Positions 51,984 to 60,652 of a stretch of 64,000 nucleotides of DNA are shown piece by piece. Location of the stretch: positions 124,001-188,000 of the forward strand of contig NZ_AZGB01000016.1 in assembly GCF_001435235.1 (NCBI RefSeq), written 5' to 3'. Made by a program: the position numbers and the translations under genes. The stretch comes from Liquorilactobacillus ghanensis DSM 18630. GTDB lineage: Bacteria > Bacillota > Bacilli > Lactobacillales > Lactobacillaceae. Positions within the stretch are counted from its first letter, which is position 1. The number at the start of each line of letters is the position of its first letter. Below the pieces are notes generated by a model. It saw only the letters and a list, made by a program, of their open reading frames with translations. It made no database searches and had not been told where the DNA came from.

Positions 51984-52023
51984 TATAATCGTCTTATAGC
52001 TTTTATGTTATATGACATAACAT
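51984..52023 (+). promoter_or_regulatory. Promoter and palindrome before the polyamine operon
   Basis: TATAAT (51984-51989) has only a poor -35 (TTTATT, 17 bases upstream). ATGTTAT (52005-52011) and ATAACAT (52017-52023) form a perfect 7-base inverted repeat with a 5-base spacer. A weak -35 with a nearby palindrome fits control by the divergent LuxR-type protein. The binding protein is not proven. Confidence 0.5.
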
Positions 52024-52063
52024 TTAACTTTGATTAAAAAAAGATTGAATTGGGGGTTGCTAA

Positions 52064-53128
52064 ATGAAACGAAGATATTTTTGGCTGATTAGCATCTTGG
52101 TAAGTAGCTTGTTGTTGATTTTAACTGGATGTGGACATTCACAAGCTAGTCATCGGCATACTAAAGTCTTGAATATTATCGGTTGGAGTGAGTACGTTCC
52201 ACAAAATGTTTTAGATGATTTTACCAAGGAAACGGGCATCCGAATCAATTATATCTCTTATTCTGATCCAGATCAGATGCTTTCAAAAGTTTTATCTTCG
52301 GCTAATGGTACGTATGATATGGTTCTAGCTCCAGGGATGTATGTTCAAACTTTACAAAAATTGGGGCGATTAGAAAAACTAAATAAAAACAAGATTCCTA
52401 ATTATAAAAATATTAATTCATTGGCTTTGAATAAACCTTATGATCGACATAATCAGTATTCCTCACCGTATTTAGGAACAGTGGTGGGAATTGCTTATAA
52501 CAAGAAAAAAGTCAAGAACAAGATTACCAGTTATCAGGATCTATTAAATCCTAGTCTCAAAAATCAATTAGTCACAGTAGAAGATTCCAGAGCAGTTGTT
52601 GGCTGTGCTTTAATGGCGACCGGACATAAGATCAATGATACTAGCAAACCAGCTTTAAAGGATGCTAGTGCCTATCTTAAAAAGTTGAAACCAAATATTC
52701 AAATTTTTGATGGTGCCAGTCCCAAAACACCTTTAATTAACAACCAGGTTTCAGCCGGATTGGTCTATGGTGGTGAAATTGCTTTAGCAATCAAAAATAA
52801 TCCCAACATTAATGTTGTTTATCCTAAAGAAGATATTTACTTTTCATATGATGTTTTCATGAAATTAAAGAAAGCTCCGAACGGTAGTAATGTTGAAAAG
52901 TTCATTAATTATATGCTTCGTCCGAATGTTAGTGTTAAGTTTTCCAAAGCTTTTCCTTACTATAATCCCAATAATAAAGCAGTTAAACTATTGCCAAAAG
53001 ATTTAAGAAATAATCCGGCTGTTATGGTACCAAAAACAGTTTTAAAACGTTCGCAGACAGTTTTGGACATTGGAAAGAATACGTCAAAAATCGATGAAGT
53101 TTGGAGCAACTTTAAGGGGAATAATTAA
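52064..53128 (+). CDS. potD: Spermidine/putrescine-type ABC transporter substrate-binding lipoprotein
   Basis: A 354-residue PotD/PotF-type binding protein. The lipobox ILTGC is at about residue 23. The mature part opens LNIIGWSEYVPQNVLDDFTKETGIRINY, a classical PotD start, and includes YDMVLAPGMYVQTL and the GTVVGIAYNKKKV region. It begins a nine-gene operon with PotABC and agmatine/putrescine-converting enzymes, so agmatine or putrescine is the probable ligand. The start lies behind GGGGG. Confidence 0.88.
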   Translation: MKRRYFWLISILVSSLLLILTGCGHSQASHRHTKVLNIIGWSEYVPQNVLDDFTKETGIRINYISYSDPDQMLSKVLSSANGTYDMVLAPGMYVQTLQKLGRLEKLNKNKIPNYKNINSLALNKPYDRHNQYSSPYLGTVVGIAYNKKKVKNKITSYQDLLNPSLKNQLVTVEDSRAVVGCALMATGHKINDTSKPALKDASAYLKKLKPNIQIFDGASPKTPLINNQVSAGLVYGGEIALAIKNNPNINVVYPKEDIYFSYDVFMKLKKAPNGSNVEKFINYMLRPNVSVKFSKAFPYYNPNNKAVKLLPKDLRNNPAVMVPKTVLKRSQTVLDIGKNTSKIDEVWSNFKGNN

Positions 53129-53229
53129 ACTAAGCATGATTAAAACGGGTGGATATTAATTGCAAGCTATAAAATTATTCTTCATAAATAATTTACAACT
53201 ATAAATAATTATAAAAGGGGAAATTAAGC

Positions 53230-53574
53230 ATGAAAAAATTAGAAATTACGATTCGACCGGAGAACTTGGAAGAAATCAAGCAAATTTTATCAGCTCATGG
53301 TGTTACTGGGATGACAATCTTTTCAGCTATGGGAGCTGGTAATCAGAAAGGTGAAAAAGATGTTGTTCGGTTCAATGACAAAAAAATACACATTAACTTA
53401 TTGCCCAAAATCCATGTTGTGGCTTATGTAAAGGATACAAGTATTAATGAAATCTTAATCAATATTCACGAACAGCTTGCAACGGGTCAAGTTGGAGATG
53501 GAAAGGTTGCCGTTTCACCGGTGGAGGAAATTATGCGAATTCGTACAGGTGAACGTGGTGAGGATGCACTTTAA
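53230..53574 (+). CDS. PII family nitrogen-signalling protein
   Basis: A 114-residue PII protein. It keeps the family N-terminus (KKLEITIRPENLEEIKQILSAHGVTGMTI), the start of the T-loop with GNQKGEK, the B-loop GQVGDGKVAVSPVEEIMRIRTGERGEDAL and thus the ATP/2-oxoglutarate-binding frame. The T-loop lacks the uridylylated Tyr and is about two residues longer than in GlnB, with VVRFNDKKIHIN instead. It sits inside a polyamine ABC operon, 101 bases after potD and 14 before potA. That position suggests direct control of the transporter or enzymes by nitrogen status. GlnK normally accompanies AmtB. Confidence 0.88.
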   Translation: MKKLEITIRPENLEEIKQILSAHGVTGMTIFSAMGAGNQKGEKDVVRFNDKKIHINLLPKIHVVAYVKDTSINEILINIHEQLATGQVGDGKVAVSPVEEIMRIRTGERGEDAL

Positions 53575-53588
53575 AGGGGAAGATTGAT

Positions 53589-54707
53589 ATGAAAGAAATG
53601 ATCAAATTAGCCTCAATCAGTAAAAGCTTTGGTAATGTTGTGGTTATTAAAAATTTGAATATTACAATTTATCAAGGCGAGTTTTTAACCATGTTGGGAC
53701 CTTCTGGTTGTGGGAAAACGACTATATTACGAATGATCGCGGGGTTTGAAAAACCAACAAGTGGTGAGATTTTGTTGGATGAAAAACCGGTTCATAATTT
53801 GCCACCAAATAAACGCAAAATCAACACAGTTTTTCAAAATTATGCTTTGTTTCCGAATATGACCGTGGCAGAAAACATTGCTTTTGGATTGAAAATGGCT
53901 AAAGTTCCTAAAAGTGAACGAAAAAAAAGAGTGGAAGCGATGCTTAAACTAGTTCAACTGGAAGGTTATGAAAACCGTAAACTAGATCAACTTTCTGGGG
54001 GACAAAAACAACGGATCGCTATCTCTCGAGCTTTGGTCAATCAACCACAAGTATTATTGTTGGATGAGCCCTTGTCAGCTTTGGATTTAAAATTACGAAA
54101 GCAAATGCAGATCGAACTCAAGCGGCTGCAACGTAAGTTAGGTATTACTTTTGTCTATGTTACCCATGATCAAGAAGAAGCTTTAATGATGAGTGATCGG
54201 ATTGCAGTTATGAATAAGGGACATCTGGAACAGATTGCTGATCCACAAACATTGTATGAAAAACCGGGGACAAGATTTGTAGCGAACTTTATTGGGGAGT
54301 CGAATATTTTTTATGGCAAGGTCGTTGAAACTACAGATGATTTGACAAAGGTTGTTATTGAAAATGGCTATTTAGCAATCAAGTCATCAATGAAGGTATC
54401 TCAAAATCAGACCGTCAATGTCGTAGTACGACCTGAGAAAATTAGATTGGCTGAAACCGAGATCGACCATTTCCATATTCCTGCTAAAGTTAGTGAACAT
54501 TACTACGCTGGTAATGTTAAAAAGACGGTCCTTAAGCTACAAAACGGAATGGAATTAAAAATGAATACTCCAAGTAACCAGCCATTGTTACCAATTGGAA
54601 AAGATGTTTTTGTTTACTGGGATCCAATGGATGCTATTTTAGTCAAAAGTGATTCGGACAAGATTTTCAAGATATTAAAGAGTTCAGATTTCGCTCCAAT
54701 TGAGTAG
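53589..54707 (+). CDS. potA: Spermidine/putrescine-type ABC transporter ATP-binding protein
   Basis: A 372-residue PotA-type ATPase. Walker A is LGPSGCGKTT (about residues 36-45), the Q-loop NYALFPNMTVAENIAFGL, signature LSGGQKQR and Walker B VLLLDEPLSALD. A C-terminal TOBE/OB regulatory domain (about 240-372) includes ARFVANFIGESNIFYG-like residues and VVVRPEKIRLAE. It drives polyamine import with the two permeases that follow. The start ATG lies 8 bases after AAGGGGAAG. Confidence 0.92.
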   Translation: MKEMIKLASISKSFGNVVVIKNLNITIYQGEFLTMLGPSGCGKTTILRMIAGFEKPTSGEILLDEKPVHNLPPNKRKINTVFQNYALFPNMTVAENIAFGLKMAKVPKSERKKRVEAMLKLVQLEGYENRKLDQLSGGQKQRIAISRALVNQPQVLLLDEPLSALDLKLRKQMQIELKRLQRKLGITFVYVTHDQEEALMMSDRIAVMNKGHLEQIADPQTLYEKPGTRFVANFIGESNIFYGKVVETTDDLTKVVIENGYLAIKSSMKVSQNQTVNVVVRPEKIRLAETEIDHFHIPAKVSEHYYAGNVKKTVLKLQNGMELKMNTPSNQPLLPIGKDVFVYWDPMDAILVKSDSDKIFKILKSSDFAPIE

Positions 54708-54728
54708 TTAACAAGGGAGGTGCTCATG

Positions 54729-55652
54729 ATGGAAATCCCCAAAAATGATTTTTCAACTAAATTTAAAAAGCACACCACGCCAACCAATCAACCAGCGCAT
54801 AACAGTATATCTGAAAAAATTTCGAAGTGGATTCAAATCATTCCAATTTCTTTATGGATGCTGCTGCTAGTTGTAATTCCATTAATGTATGTTTTAGTAA
54901 TGAGTTTTATGTCCCGGAATTATTATGGTGGGATTGTTTACAAATTTACTTTGAATAATTACGTTCAGGTTTTTAATTGGCAAAATCTAAAAATCTATGG
55001 TCAATCGATTTGGATTGGGTTGATGAGTACAATCATTTGTTTACTGATTGCTTATCCGTTTGCTTTATTTACTGCTCAAAAAGGGCCGATTGCCAAAATG
55101 ATTCTGATAACTTTAGTAATCGTTCCCTCAGTTTCCAATTCACTGGTTCGTTTATTCAGCTGGATCACGCTTTTGCGACGAACAGGAGTTATCAATACGA
55201 TTTTAGAAAAAATTGGTTTTATCAAACAGCCATTGGCAATGGTTTACAATACTGGAGGAATTGTGTTAGGGATGTCTTACCTACTATTAATGTTTATGAT
55301 TATTCCAATTTTCAATTCACTTGATCGAATTGATCATGACTTGATCGAAGCGGCTGAGGATCTGGGTGCTTCAAAATGGAAGATCCTGCAGGAAATCGTG
55401 ATTCCATTATCAATGCCCGGAGTTTTTGCTGGCTGTATTATGGTCTTTATTCCCTCATTGGGCTATTTCTTTGTCAGTGATGTGATGGGCGGCGGTACCA
55501 GTATCATGATGGGTAACTTGATTGAAAATCAATTTCAAGTTTCCCGCAATTGGCCATTTGGTGCTGCAATTTCGGTAATGTTGATAGTTTTGACCATGAT
55601 ATTACTGGTTTTGTTTCAGCGTCGTGGCGGTAAGATGGATGATTTAGGTTAA
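54729..55652 (+). CDS. potB: Spermidine/putrescine-type ABC permease
   Basis: A 307-residue permease with six helices of the BPD_transp_1 fold. The EAA loop appears as EAAEDLGASKWKILQEIVIPLSMPG. It has a longer basic N-terminus than PotB of E. coli. The start could be ATG 54726 or 54729 behind GGGAGG; the second has better spacing. It is 12 bases before potC and forms the heterodimeric channel with it. Confidence 0.88.
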   Translation: MEIPKNDFSTKFKKHTTPTNQPAHNSISEKISKWIQIIPISLWMLLLVVIPLMYVLVMSFMSRNYYGGIVYKFTLNNYVQVFNWQNLKIYGQSIWIGLMSTIICLLIAYPFALFTAQKGPIAKMILITLVIVPSVSNSLVRLFSWITLLRRTGVINTILEKIGFIKQPLAMVYNTGGIVLGMSYLLLMFMIIPIFNSLDRIDHDLIEAAEDLGASKWKILQEIVIPLSMPGVFAGCIMVFIPSLGYFFVSDVMGGGTSIMMGNLIENQFQVSRNWPFGAAISVMLIVLTMILLVLFQRRGGKMDDLG

Positions 55653-55664
55653 GGAGGGTCATTA

Positions 55665-56453
55665 ATGGAAAAAAGACAACACAAAAGTTTTTGGAAAAAT
55701 GCTTTTATCGGCTTGACCTTCATATTTCTTTATCTACCAATTGTTGTGATCATTATTTTTTCATTTAATACTTCTAAATTAAATATTTTATTCAAGGGAT
55801 TTACATTACATTGGTATGCAATGGTTTTTCATAATTATCAAATCATGTCGGCATTAGGCAATTCGTTGATTGTTGGTGCGATTAGTACATTATTAGCGAC
55901 GATCATTGGAACTTTGGGAGCAATTGGAATGTCACGTTATCGTTTTCCCGGGAAGCAGCTGCTAGATAAGGTCCTTTATATTCCTATTGTTATTCCAGAA
56001 GTTGTTTTAGGAATTGCATTGCTATCAATTTATTCTTTAGCCAGCATTCCATTAAGCTTGTTTTCTTTAATTTTAGCTCACGTAACTTTCTGTATTCCAT
56101 TTGTTGTTTTGACAGTTCGTTCTCGCCTGATCGGAATTGATAAATCTTTAGAGGAAGCGGCTTTAGATTTAGGTGCGACCCCGCTAGTTGCTTTTATTAA
56201 AGTTACTTTGCCATTGCTACTTCCTGGGATCATTAGTGGAGCAGGTTTTTCTTTTGCATTATCGCTGGACGATGTGATCATCAGTTTTTTTACAACCGGT
56301 CCAGCCAGTACAACTTTTCCATTGCAGGTTTATGCGATGGTCAAAACTGGGATTACTCCAGAAATTGATGCAATTTCAACAGTTATGATGCTGGTAATAG
56401 TTTTGGTAATTGTTATTAATGCGGTAACTCAGGTTAAACGTGTCAAACAATAA
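55665..56453 (+). CDS. potC: Spermidine/putrescine-type ABC permease
   Basis: A 262-residue partner permease with six helices. The EAA loop is EEAALDLGATPLVAFIKVTLPLLLPG, and LYLPIVVIIIFSFNTSK near the N-terminus is a common PotC start. A strong AAGGAGGG site precedes the ATG. It completes the PotABCD importer; the next gene encodes an amidohydrolase. Confidence 0.9.
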   Translation: MEKRQHKSFWKNAFIGLTFIFLYLPIVVIIIFSFNTSKLNILFKGFTLHWYAMVFHNYQIMSALGNSLIVGAISTLLATIIGTLGAIGMSRYRFPGKQLLDKVLYIPIVIPEVVLGIALLSIYSLASIPLSLFSLILAHVTFCIPFVVLTVRSRLIGIDKSLEEAALDLGATPLVAFIKVTLPLLLPGIISGAGFSFALSLDDVIISFFTTGPASTTFPLQVYAMVKTGITPEIDAISTVMMLVIVLVIVINAVTQVKRVKQ

Positions 56454-56475
56454 CTTTTGAAAGAAGGTGAGCCAA

Positions 56476-58101
56476 TTGGAGTCAATTAAGATTTTAAAAA
56501 GTAAATCAATTTTAAATGCCACGCTGGACCATTTTTTTGCTGGTGCACTTGTAATTAAGGACAACCGAATCATTGATATTGTGTCAGAGAATATACCACA
56601 ACAATATCAAAATACGAATAATGAAGTAATTGATTTTGGAGACCGAACAATTTTGCCGGGTTTCATTGAAAGTCACGCTCATATTTTTTTATCAGCCTTA
56701 GTTGCGGCAAAACAAATTATTCTGATTAATGGGCATTCAGAATCAGAATGTGTCGCTGATTTAGTGAAAAAAGCTCAAGCAGTTCCAAATAATCTACCGG
56801 GTGACTGGCTAGTTGGTAAGGGATGGTACCTGCCACATTGGATACCATGTCGAATGCCAACAAAAAACAGCTTGGATCAGGTTTTTCCTGACAGACCCAC
56901 AGTTGTTATTGCTGATGATCTGCATACCCTTTGGTTAAACTCAGCTGCTTTGAATAAACTGCTGCCCAAGGCTGCTCCAGAACGTTATGATCAAGATGTT
57001 CACTTGGATAAAAGTGGTGATCCTGATGGAGTGATTGGTGAACAGACGGCAATGGGGTTTTTGCATGAGATCTTCAATTATTCTGATCAAAAACGGGCGG
57101 CAATTTTGCGACCGTATCTTACAAAATTAACCCAATACGGAATTACTTCGGTTTGTGACTTGGCCTTACTGCCGGCTAAGACAGCGGCGGGAATGGATGA
57201 TCAAATTTATCCAGCAGCTTATAAGAATTTAGCTCTGCAAAATCATTTACCGGTAAGGGTAAATTTATATCCTTATTTTGGTCGCGGCGTGGCAGAAATC
57301 AAACAATTGCGGCAAAAGTTTACAACTGAACAAATCAAGGTCGCTGGCGGAAAACTATTTTTTGATGGTGTTACTAGTAGTTATACAGCTTGGATGAAAA
57401 GTAATTATGAGCAAAAAGAGATTAGAGGAACGCCTAATATTGCTCCTAATTTAATGAAAAATTTAATTTTTTTGGCCGCAGAGAATCAAATACCATTGCG
57501 AATCCATACGATCGGCGATCAGGCAATCCACCAAGCAATCCTTGATTTTCAAGCGGCAACTGCCAAGTTTGGTTCTTTAAAAAGCGGACATCATTGTTTG
57601 GAGCATTTGGAAACGATTGATCCAAATGACATCTCTTTACTGAAGAAAAATGATTTAATTGCGTCAATTCAACCTAGTCACCCATTGTTGGATTATCAAA
57701 CTGTATCACAATACGTTGGTCGACGAGCAGCACGTATGTGGCCGTTTGCAACTTTCTTTCAACGAAATATTCCAGTAGCTTTTGGGACAGACAGTCCGGT
57801 CGTTACTGATATTCGTCCCATGCAAAATATCTATTTTGCAATGACCCGTCAAACATTAAATGGAGATCCGCCGGGAGGTTGGCATCCCAAAGAAAAATTA
57901 AGTTTATTCCAGGCTTTGCAAGGGCAAACCATAAATGCAGCTAAGGCTTGCAGCTTGGAAGAGCAAACTGGATCTTTACAAGTTGGTAAATCTGCAGATA
58001 TTTGTGTTTTAGAACGTAATATTGAAAATTTAGCGGCTGATCAACTTAAAAATATTCAAGTTGATGCAACATTATTAGCCGGTAATTGGACGTTTAAATG
58101 A
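56476..58101 (+). CDS. YtcJ-like metal-dependent amidohydrolase
   Basis: A 541-residue member of the amidohydrolase superfamily, family 3 (YtcJ/N-substituted formamide deformylase-like). The first metal motif is GFIESHAHIF. Later come RIHTIGDQAIHQAI, HHCLEHLETIDPND and FGTDSPVVTDIRPMQNIYFAMTRQ, the expected His and Asp ligands. It starts at TTG 56476, six bases after AAGAAGGTGA; the GTG upstream overlaps that site. Its position between potC and the putrescine aminotransferase suggests an amide or cyclic substrate in the polyamine route, such as an N-acyl polyamine or lactam. This is a guess from context. Confidence 0.82.
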   Translation: MESIKILKSKSILNATLDHFFAGALVIKDNRIIDIVSENIPQQYQNTNNEVIDFGDRTILPGFIESHAHIFLSALVAAKQIILINGHSESECVADLVKKAQAVPNNLPGDWLVGKGWYLPHWIPCRMPTKNSLDQVFPDRPTVVIADDLHTLWLNSAALNKLLPKAAPERYDQDVHLDKSGDPDGVIGEQTAMGFLHEIFNYSDQKRAAILRPYLTKLTQYGITSVCDLALLPAKTAAGMDDQIYPAAYKNLALQNHLPVRVNLYPYFGRGVAEIKQLRQKFTTEQIKVAGGKLFFDGVTSSYTAWMKSNYEQKEIRGTPNIAPNLMKNLIFLAAENQIPLRIHTIGDQAIHQAILDFQAATAKFGSLKSGHHCLEHLETIDPNDISLLKKNDLIASIQPSHPLLDYQTVSQYVGRRAARMWPFATFFQRNIPVAFGTDSPVVTDIRPMQNIYFAMTRQTLNGDPPGGWHPKEKLSLFQALQGQTINAAKACSLEEQTGSLQVGKSADICVLERNIENLAADQLKNIQVDATLLAGNWTFK

Positions 58102-58129
58102 TTGAATTTACAGAATGAAAGGTGATCAT

Positions 58130-59509
58130 ATGACTGAAAAATCAACCGTAACTGAAACACCAAAAAAAGAAATTATTGCTAAACTTGATGAAGTTTTAGA
58201 ATATATCCAAAGCAATTCAATGACTGATGAACAAAAAGATGAGATGACCAAAGATACTTTGAATTACTTTGATAACTACGTTTCACCAGGATGGTTGAAA
58301 TACCGTAAATCGGTTTCTACTGATGCAGCTGTGTTGGAATGGACCGATCAAGACGCTGTAATACACGGTTTAAAGGGTGAAGAATTCATTGACTGTTTGG
58401 GTGGCTTTGGAATCTACACGTGTGGTCATCGTAATAAATATATTTTAGATGTCGTTTTAGCTCAACTTAAACATCAAGCACTTCATTCCCAAGAATTATT
58501 GGATCCTTTGAGAGGCTATTTAGCAAAAGCCGTAGCAGACATTACCCCTGGTGATCTGGAAAAATGTTTTTTCACTAATGGTGGAGCTGAAGCAGTTGAA
58601 ATGGCATTGAAGTTAGCGCGGATCGCCACAGGTGGAAGCTGGTATATCTCAACGATTGGAGCTTTTCATGGTAAGTCCATGGGGGCGATCTCAATGGGAG
58701 GCAAGGGATCTTATCGGGTGCCTTATATTCCAATGGTTCAGCAGGTACAACATGTTGAATATGGTAATGCTGAAGATATGCGCAAAGCGATTCGTAACTT
58801 GACGGCAGTTGGTGAAAAAATTGCTGCCGTAATTTTAGAACCCGTCCAAGGAGAAGCGGGGATAATTATCCCGCCTAAGGGGTACTTGAAAGAAGTTCGT
58901 GAAATTTGTGATGAATATGATGTTGCTTTAATTTTTGACGAGATTCAATGTGGTATGGGTCGAACAGGATCAATGTGGCGGTGTGCAGCTGAAGGCGTAA
59001 CACCCGATATTATGACTTTTGGCAAGTCTTTTGGTGGTGGTATCATGCCGATTACCGGAATTATCTGTCGTTCAAAGATGTGGGTCCAACAACTGATTGA
59101 TAATCCATGGTTGCTAGGATCACCAACATTTGGCGGTAATCCTGTTTGTTGTGCAGCTGCATTAGCGACTATTTCGTATATGTTAAAAGAAGATATTCCA
59201 GGTCAAGCTAAAGAAAAGGGAAATTATCTGATTAAAAAGTTACGTGAATTAGCTAATGAATTTCCAGAAGTTATTCAAGAAGTTCGCGGGATTGGTTTGA
59301 TGATTGGAGTTGAGTTTCATACTAATGAAATTGGCTACAATGTGGCTAAGGAGCTTTTCTCACGTGGAGTTTTAACTGCCGGGACATTAGTTAATTCAAA
59401 AACGATCCGTTTTGAGCCGCCTGCAATTATCAGTTATGACCAGCTGGACACGGTTATTGAGCGAATGAAAGGTGCTTTAACAGACACAAAGACTGAGTTC
59501 AAACTTTAA
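58130..59509 (+). CDS. patA: Putrescine aminotransferase (class III, PatA/YgjG-like)
   Basis: A 459-residue PLP enzyme, the same length as E. coli PatA and similar to it throughout (VSPGWLKYRKSV, EFIDCLGGFGIYTCGHRN, LHSQELLDPLRGYLAK). The PLP lysine is K299 in TFGKSFGGGIMP, and the Asp in LIFDEIQCGMGRTG holds the pyridine nitrogen. It transfers the amino group of putrescine to 2-oxoglutarate (or pyruvate), giving 4-aminobutanal and glutamate. I start at ATG 58130 behind AAAGGTGA. No aminobutyraldehyde dehydrogenase gene follows in this operon. Confidence 0.88.
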   Translation: MTEKSTVTETPKKEIIAKLDEVLEYIQSNSMTDEQKDEMTKDTLNYFDNYVSPGWLKYRKSVSTDAAVLEWTDQDAVIHGLKGEEFIDCLGGFGIYTCGHRNKYILDVVLAQLKHQALHSQELLDPLRGYLAKAVADITPGDLEKCFFTNGGAEAVEMALKLARIATGGSWYISTIGAFHGKSMGAISMGGKGSYRVPYIPMVQQVQHVEYGNAEDMRKAIRNLTAVGEKIAAVILEPVQGEAGIIIPPKGYLKEVREICDEYDVALIFDEIQCGMGRTGSMWRCAAEGVTPDIMTFGKSFGGGIMPITGIICRSKMWVQQLIDNPWLLGSPTFGGNPVCCAAALATISYMLKEDIPGQAKEKGNYLIKKLRELANEFPEVIQEVRGIGLMIGVEFHTNEIGYNVAKELFSRGVLTAGTLVNSKTIRFEPPAIISYDQLDTVIERMKGALTDTKTEFKL

Positions 59510-59538
59510 TGTAGACACTTTGCGCAGGAGGATGAAGA

Positions 59539-60648
59539 ATGAAACTGGCATCAGTACCCAAAAAAGATGGTTGGTTTTTCCCGGCTGAATTTGAGCAGCA
59601 TGAGCGAACTTATATGATTTGGCCAACACGTCCTGATACTTGGCGCAATGGGGGCAAACCGGCGCAAAAAGTTGTTACTCAAGCTGCTAATGCAATTAGT
59701 CAATTTGAACCAGTGACGATGTTAGTCAATGCTGCGCAGTTTTTAAATGCACGAACACAACTTGCTACTCAGGTCCAAGTCGTTGAACTGTCAACCAATG
59801 ATGCTTGGTGCCGGGATATTGGGCCTTCATTTTTGGTAAATAAAAATGGAAAATTGCGTAGTATTGATTGGCGTTTTAACGCTTGGGGAGGTCAGGTTGA
59901 TGGTTTGTATTTTCCTTGGGATCTTGACGATCAAGCTGCTCAAAAAATCAGTGAATTAGAACAAGTTGATGAGTATTATTTAAAGGATTTTGTGTTGGAA
60001 GGTGGTTCTTTTCAAATTGATGGGCAGGGAACGGCAATTGTTACCAAAAGTTGTTTGCTCAGTGCCGGTCGCAACCCCAATATGAATCAAGATCAGATTG
60101 AACAAATATTGAAAGATTATTTAAATGTTCAAAAAGTTTTATGGTTACCTTATGGAATATACCAAGATGAAACCAATGGTCATGTTGATAATATCTGTAC
60201 GTTTCTTTGCCCAGGTGTTGTTGCTTTGGGTTGGCCGGCTGATCAAGATTCAAAACAGTATGCCTACTCATTGGCTGATTATCAATATTTGCAGAAATCA
60301 ACTGATGCGCAAGGAAATTCGCTGACAATACATCAAGTAATAATTCCAACCAGTCTTAAGCTATCAGTAACTGAAGCTGATGGAATTGATCATATTGGAA
60401 CGGAAAAGTCACGGCGAGCTGGTGATTACTTATCAGCTTCGTATATCAACTTTTATTTTTGCAATGGCGGATTGATTTTGCCAGCTTTTGGTATTCCTGA
60501 AGATGAATTAGCGAAAGACCAATTTCAGCATCTATTCCCTGATCGGAAAATTATTCAGATAAAGACACGAGAATTATTGTTAGGCGGTGGTAATCTTCAT
60601 TGTATTACACAGCAAGTTCCTGCTCGTATCAAACGTTTAAGGTCGTGA
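59539..60648 (+). CDS. aguA: Agmatine deiminase
   Basis: A 369-residue agmatine iminohydrolase with the pentein fold. It turns agmatine into N-carbamoylputrescine and ammonia. The nucleophilic cysteine is C355 in LLGGGNLHCITQQ. The other typical blocks are FEQHERTYMIWPTRPDTWR near the N-terminus, NDAWCRDIGPSFLV, FVLEGGSFQIDGQGT and DETNGHVDNICTFL with the catalytic His. The AGGAGG site lies 8 bases before the ATG. The gene is followed after 4 bases by the matching amidase gene. Confidence 0.95.
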   Translation: MKLASVPKKDGWFFPAEFEQHERTYMIWPTRPDTWRNGGKPAQKVVTQAANAISQFEPVTMLVNAAQFLNARTQLATQVQVVELSTNDAWCRDIGPSFLVNKNGKLRSIDWRFNAWGGQVDGLYFPWDLDDQAAQKISELEQVDEYYLKDFVLEGGSFQIDGQGTAIVTKSCLLSAGRNPNMNQDQIEQILKDYLNVQKVLWLPYGIYQDETNGHVDNICTFLCPGVVALGWPADQDSKQYAYSLADYQYLQKSTDAQGNSLTIHQVIIPTSLKLSVTEADGIDHIGTEKSRRAGDYLSASYINFYFCNGGLILPAFGIPEDELAKDQFQHLFPDRKIIQIKTRELLLGGGNLHCITQQVPARIKRLRS

Positions 60649-60652
60649 GTAA

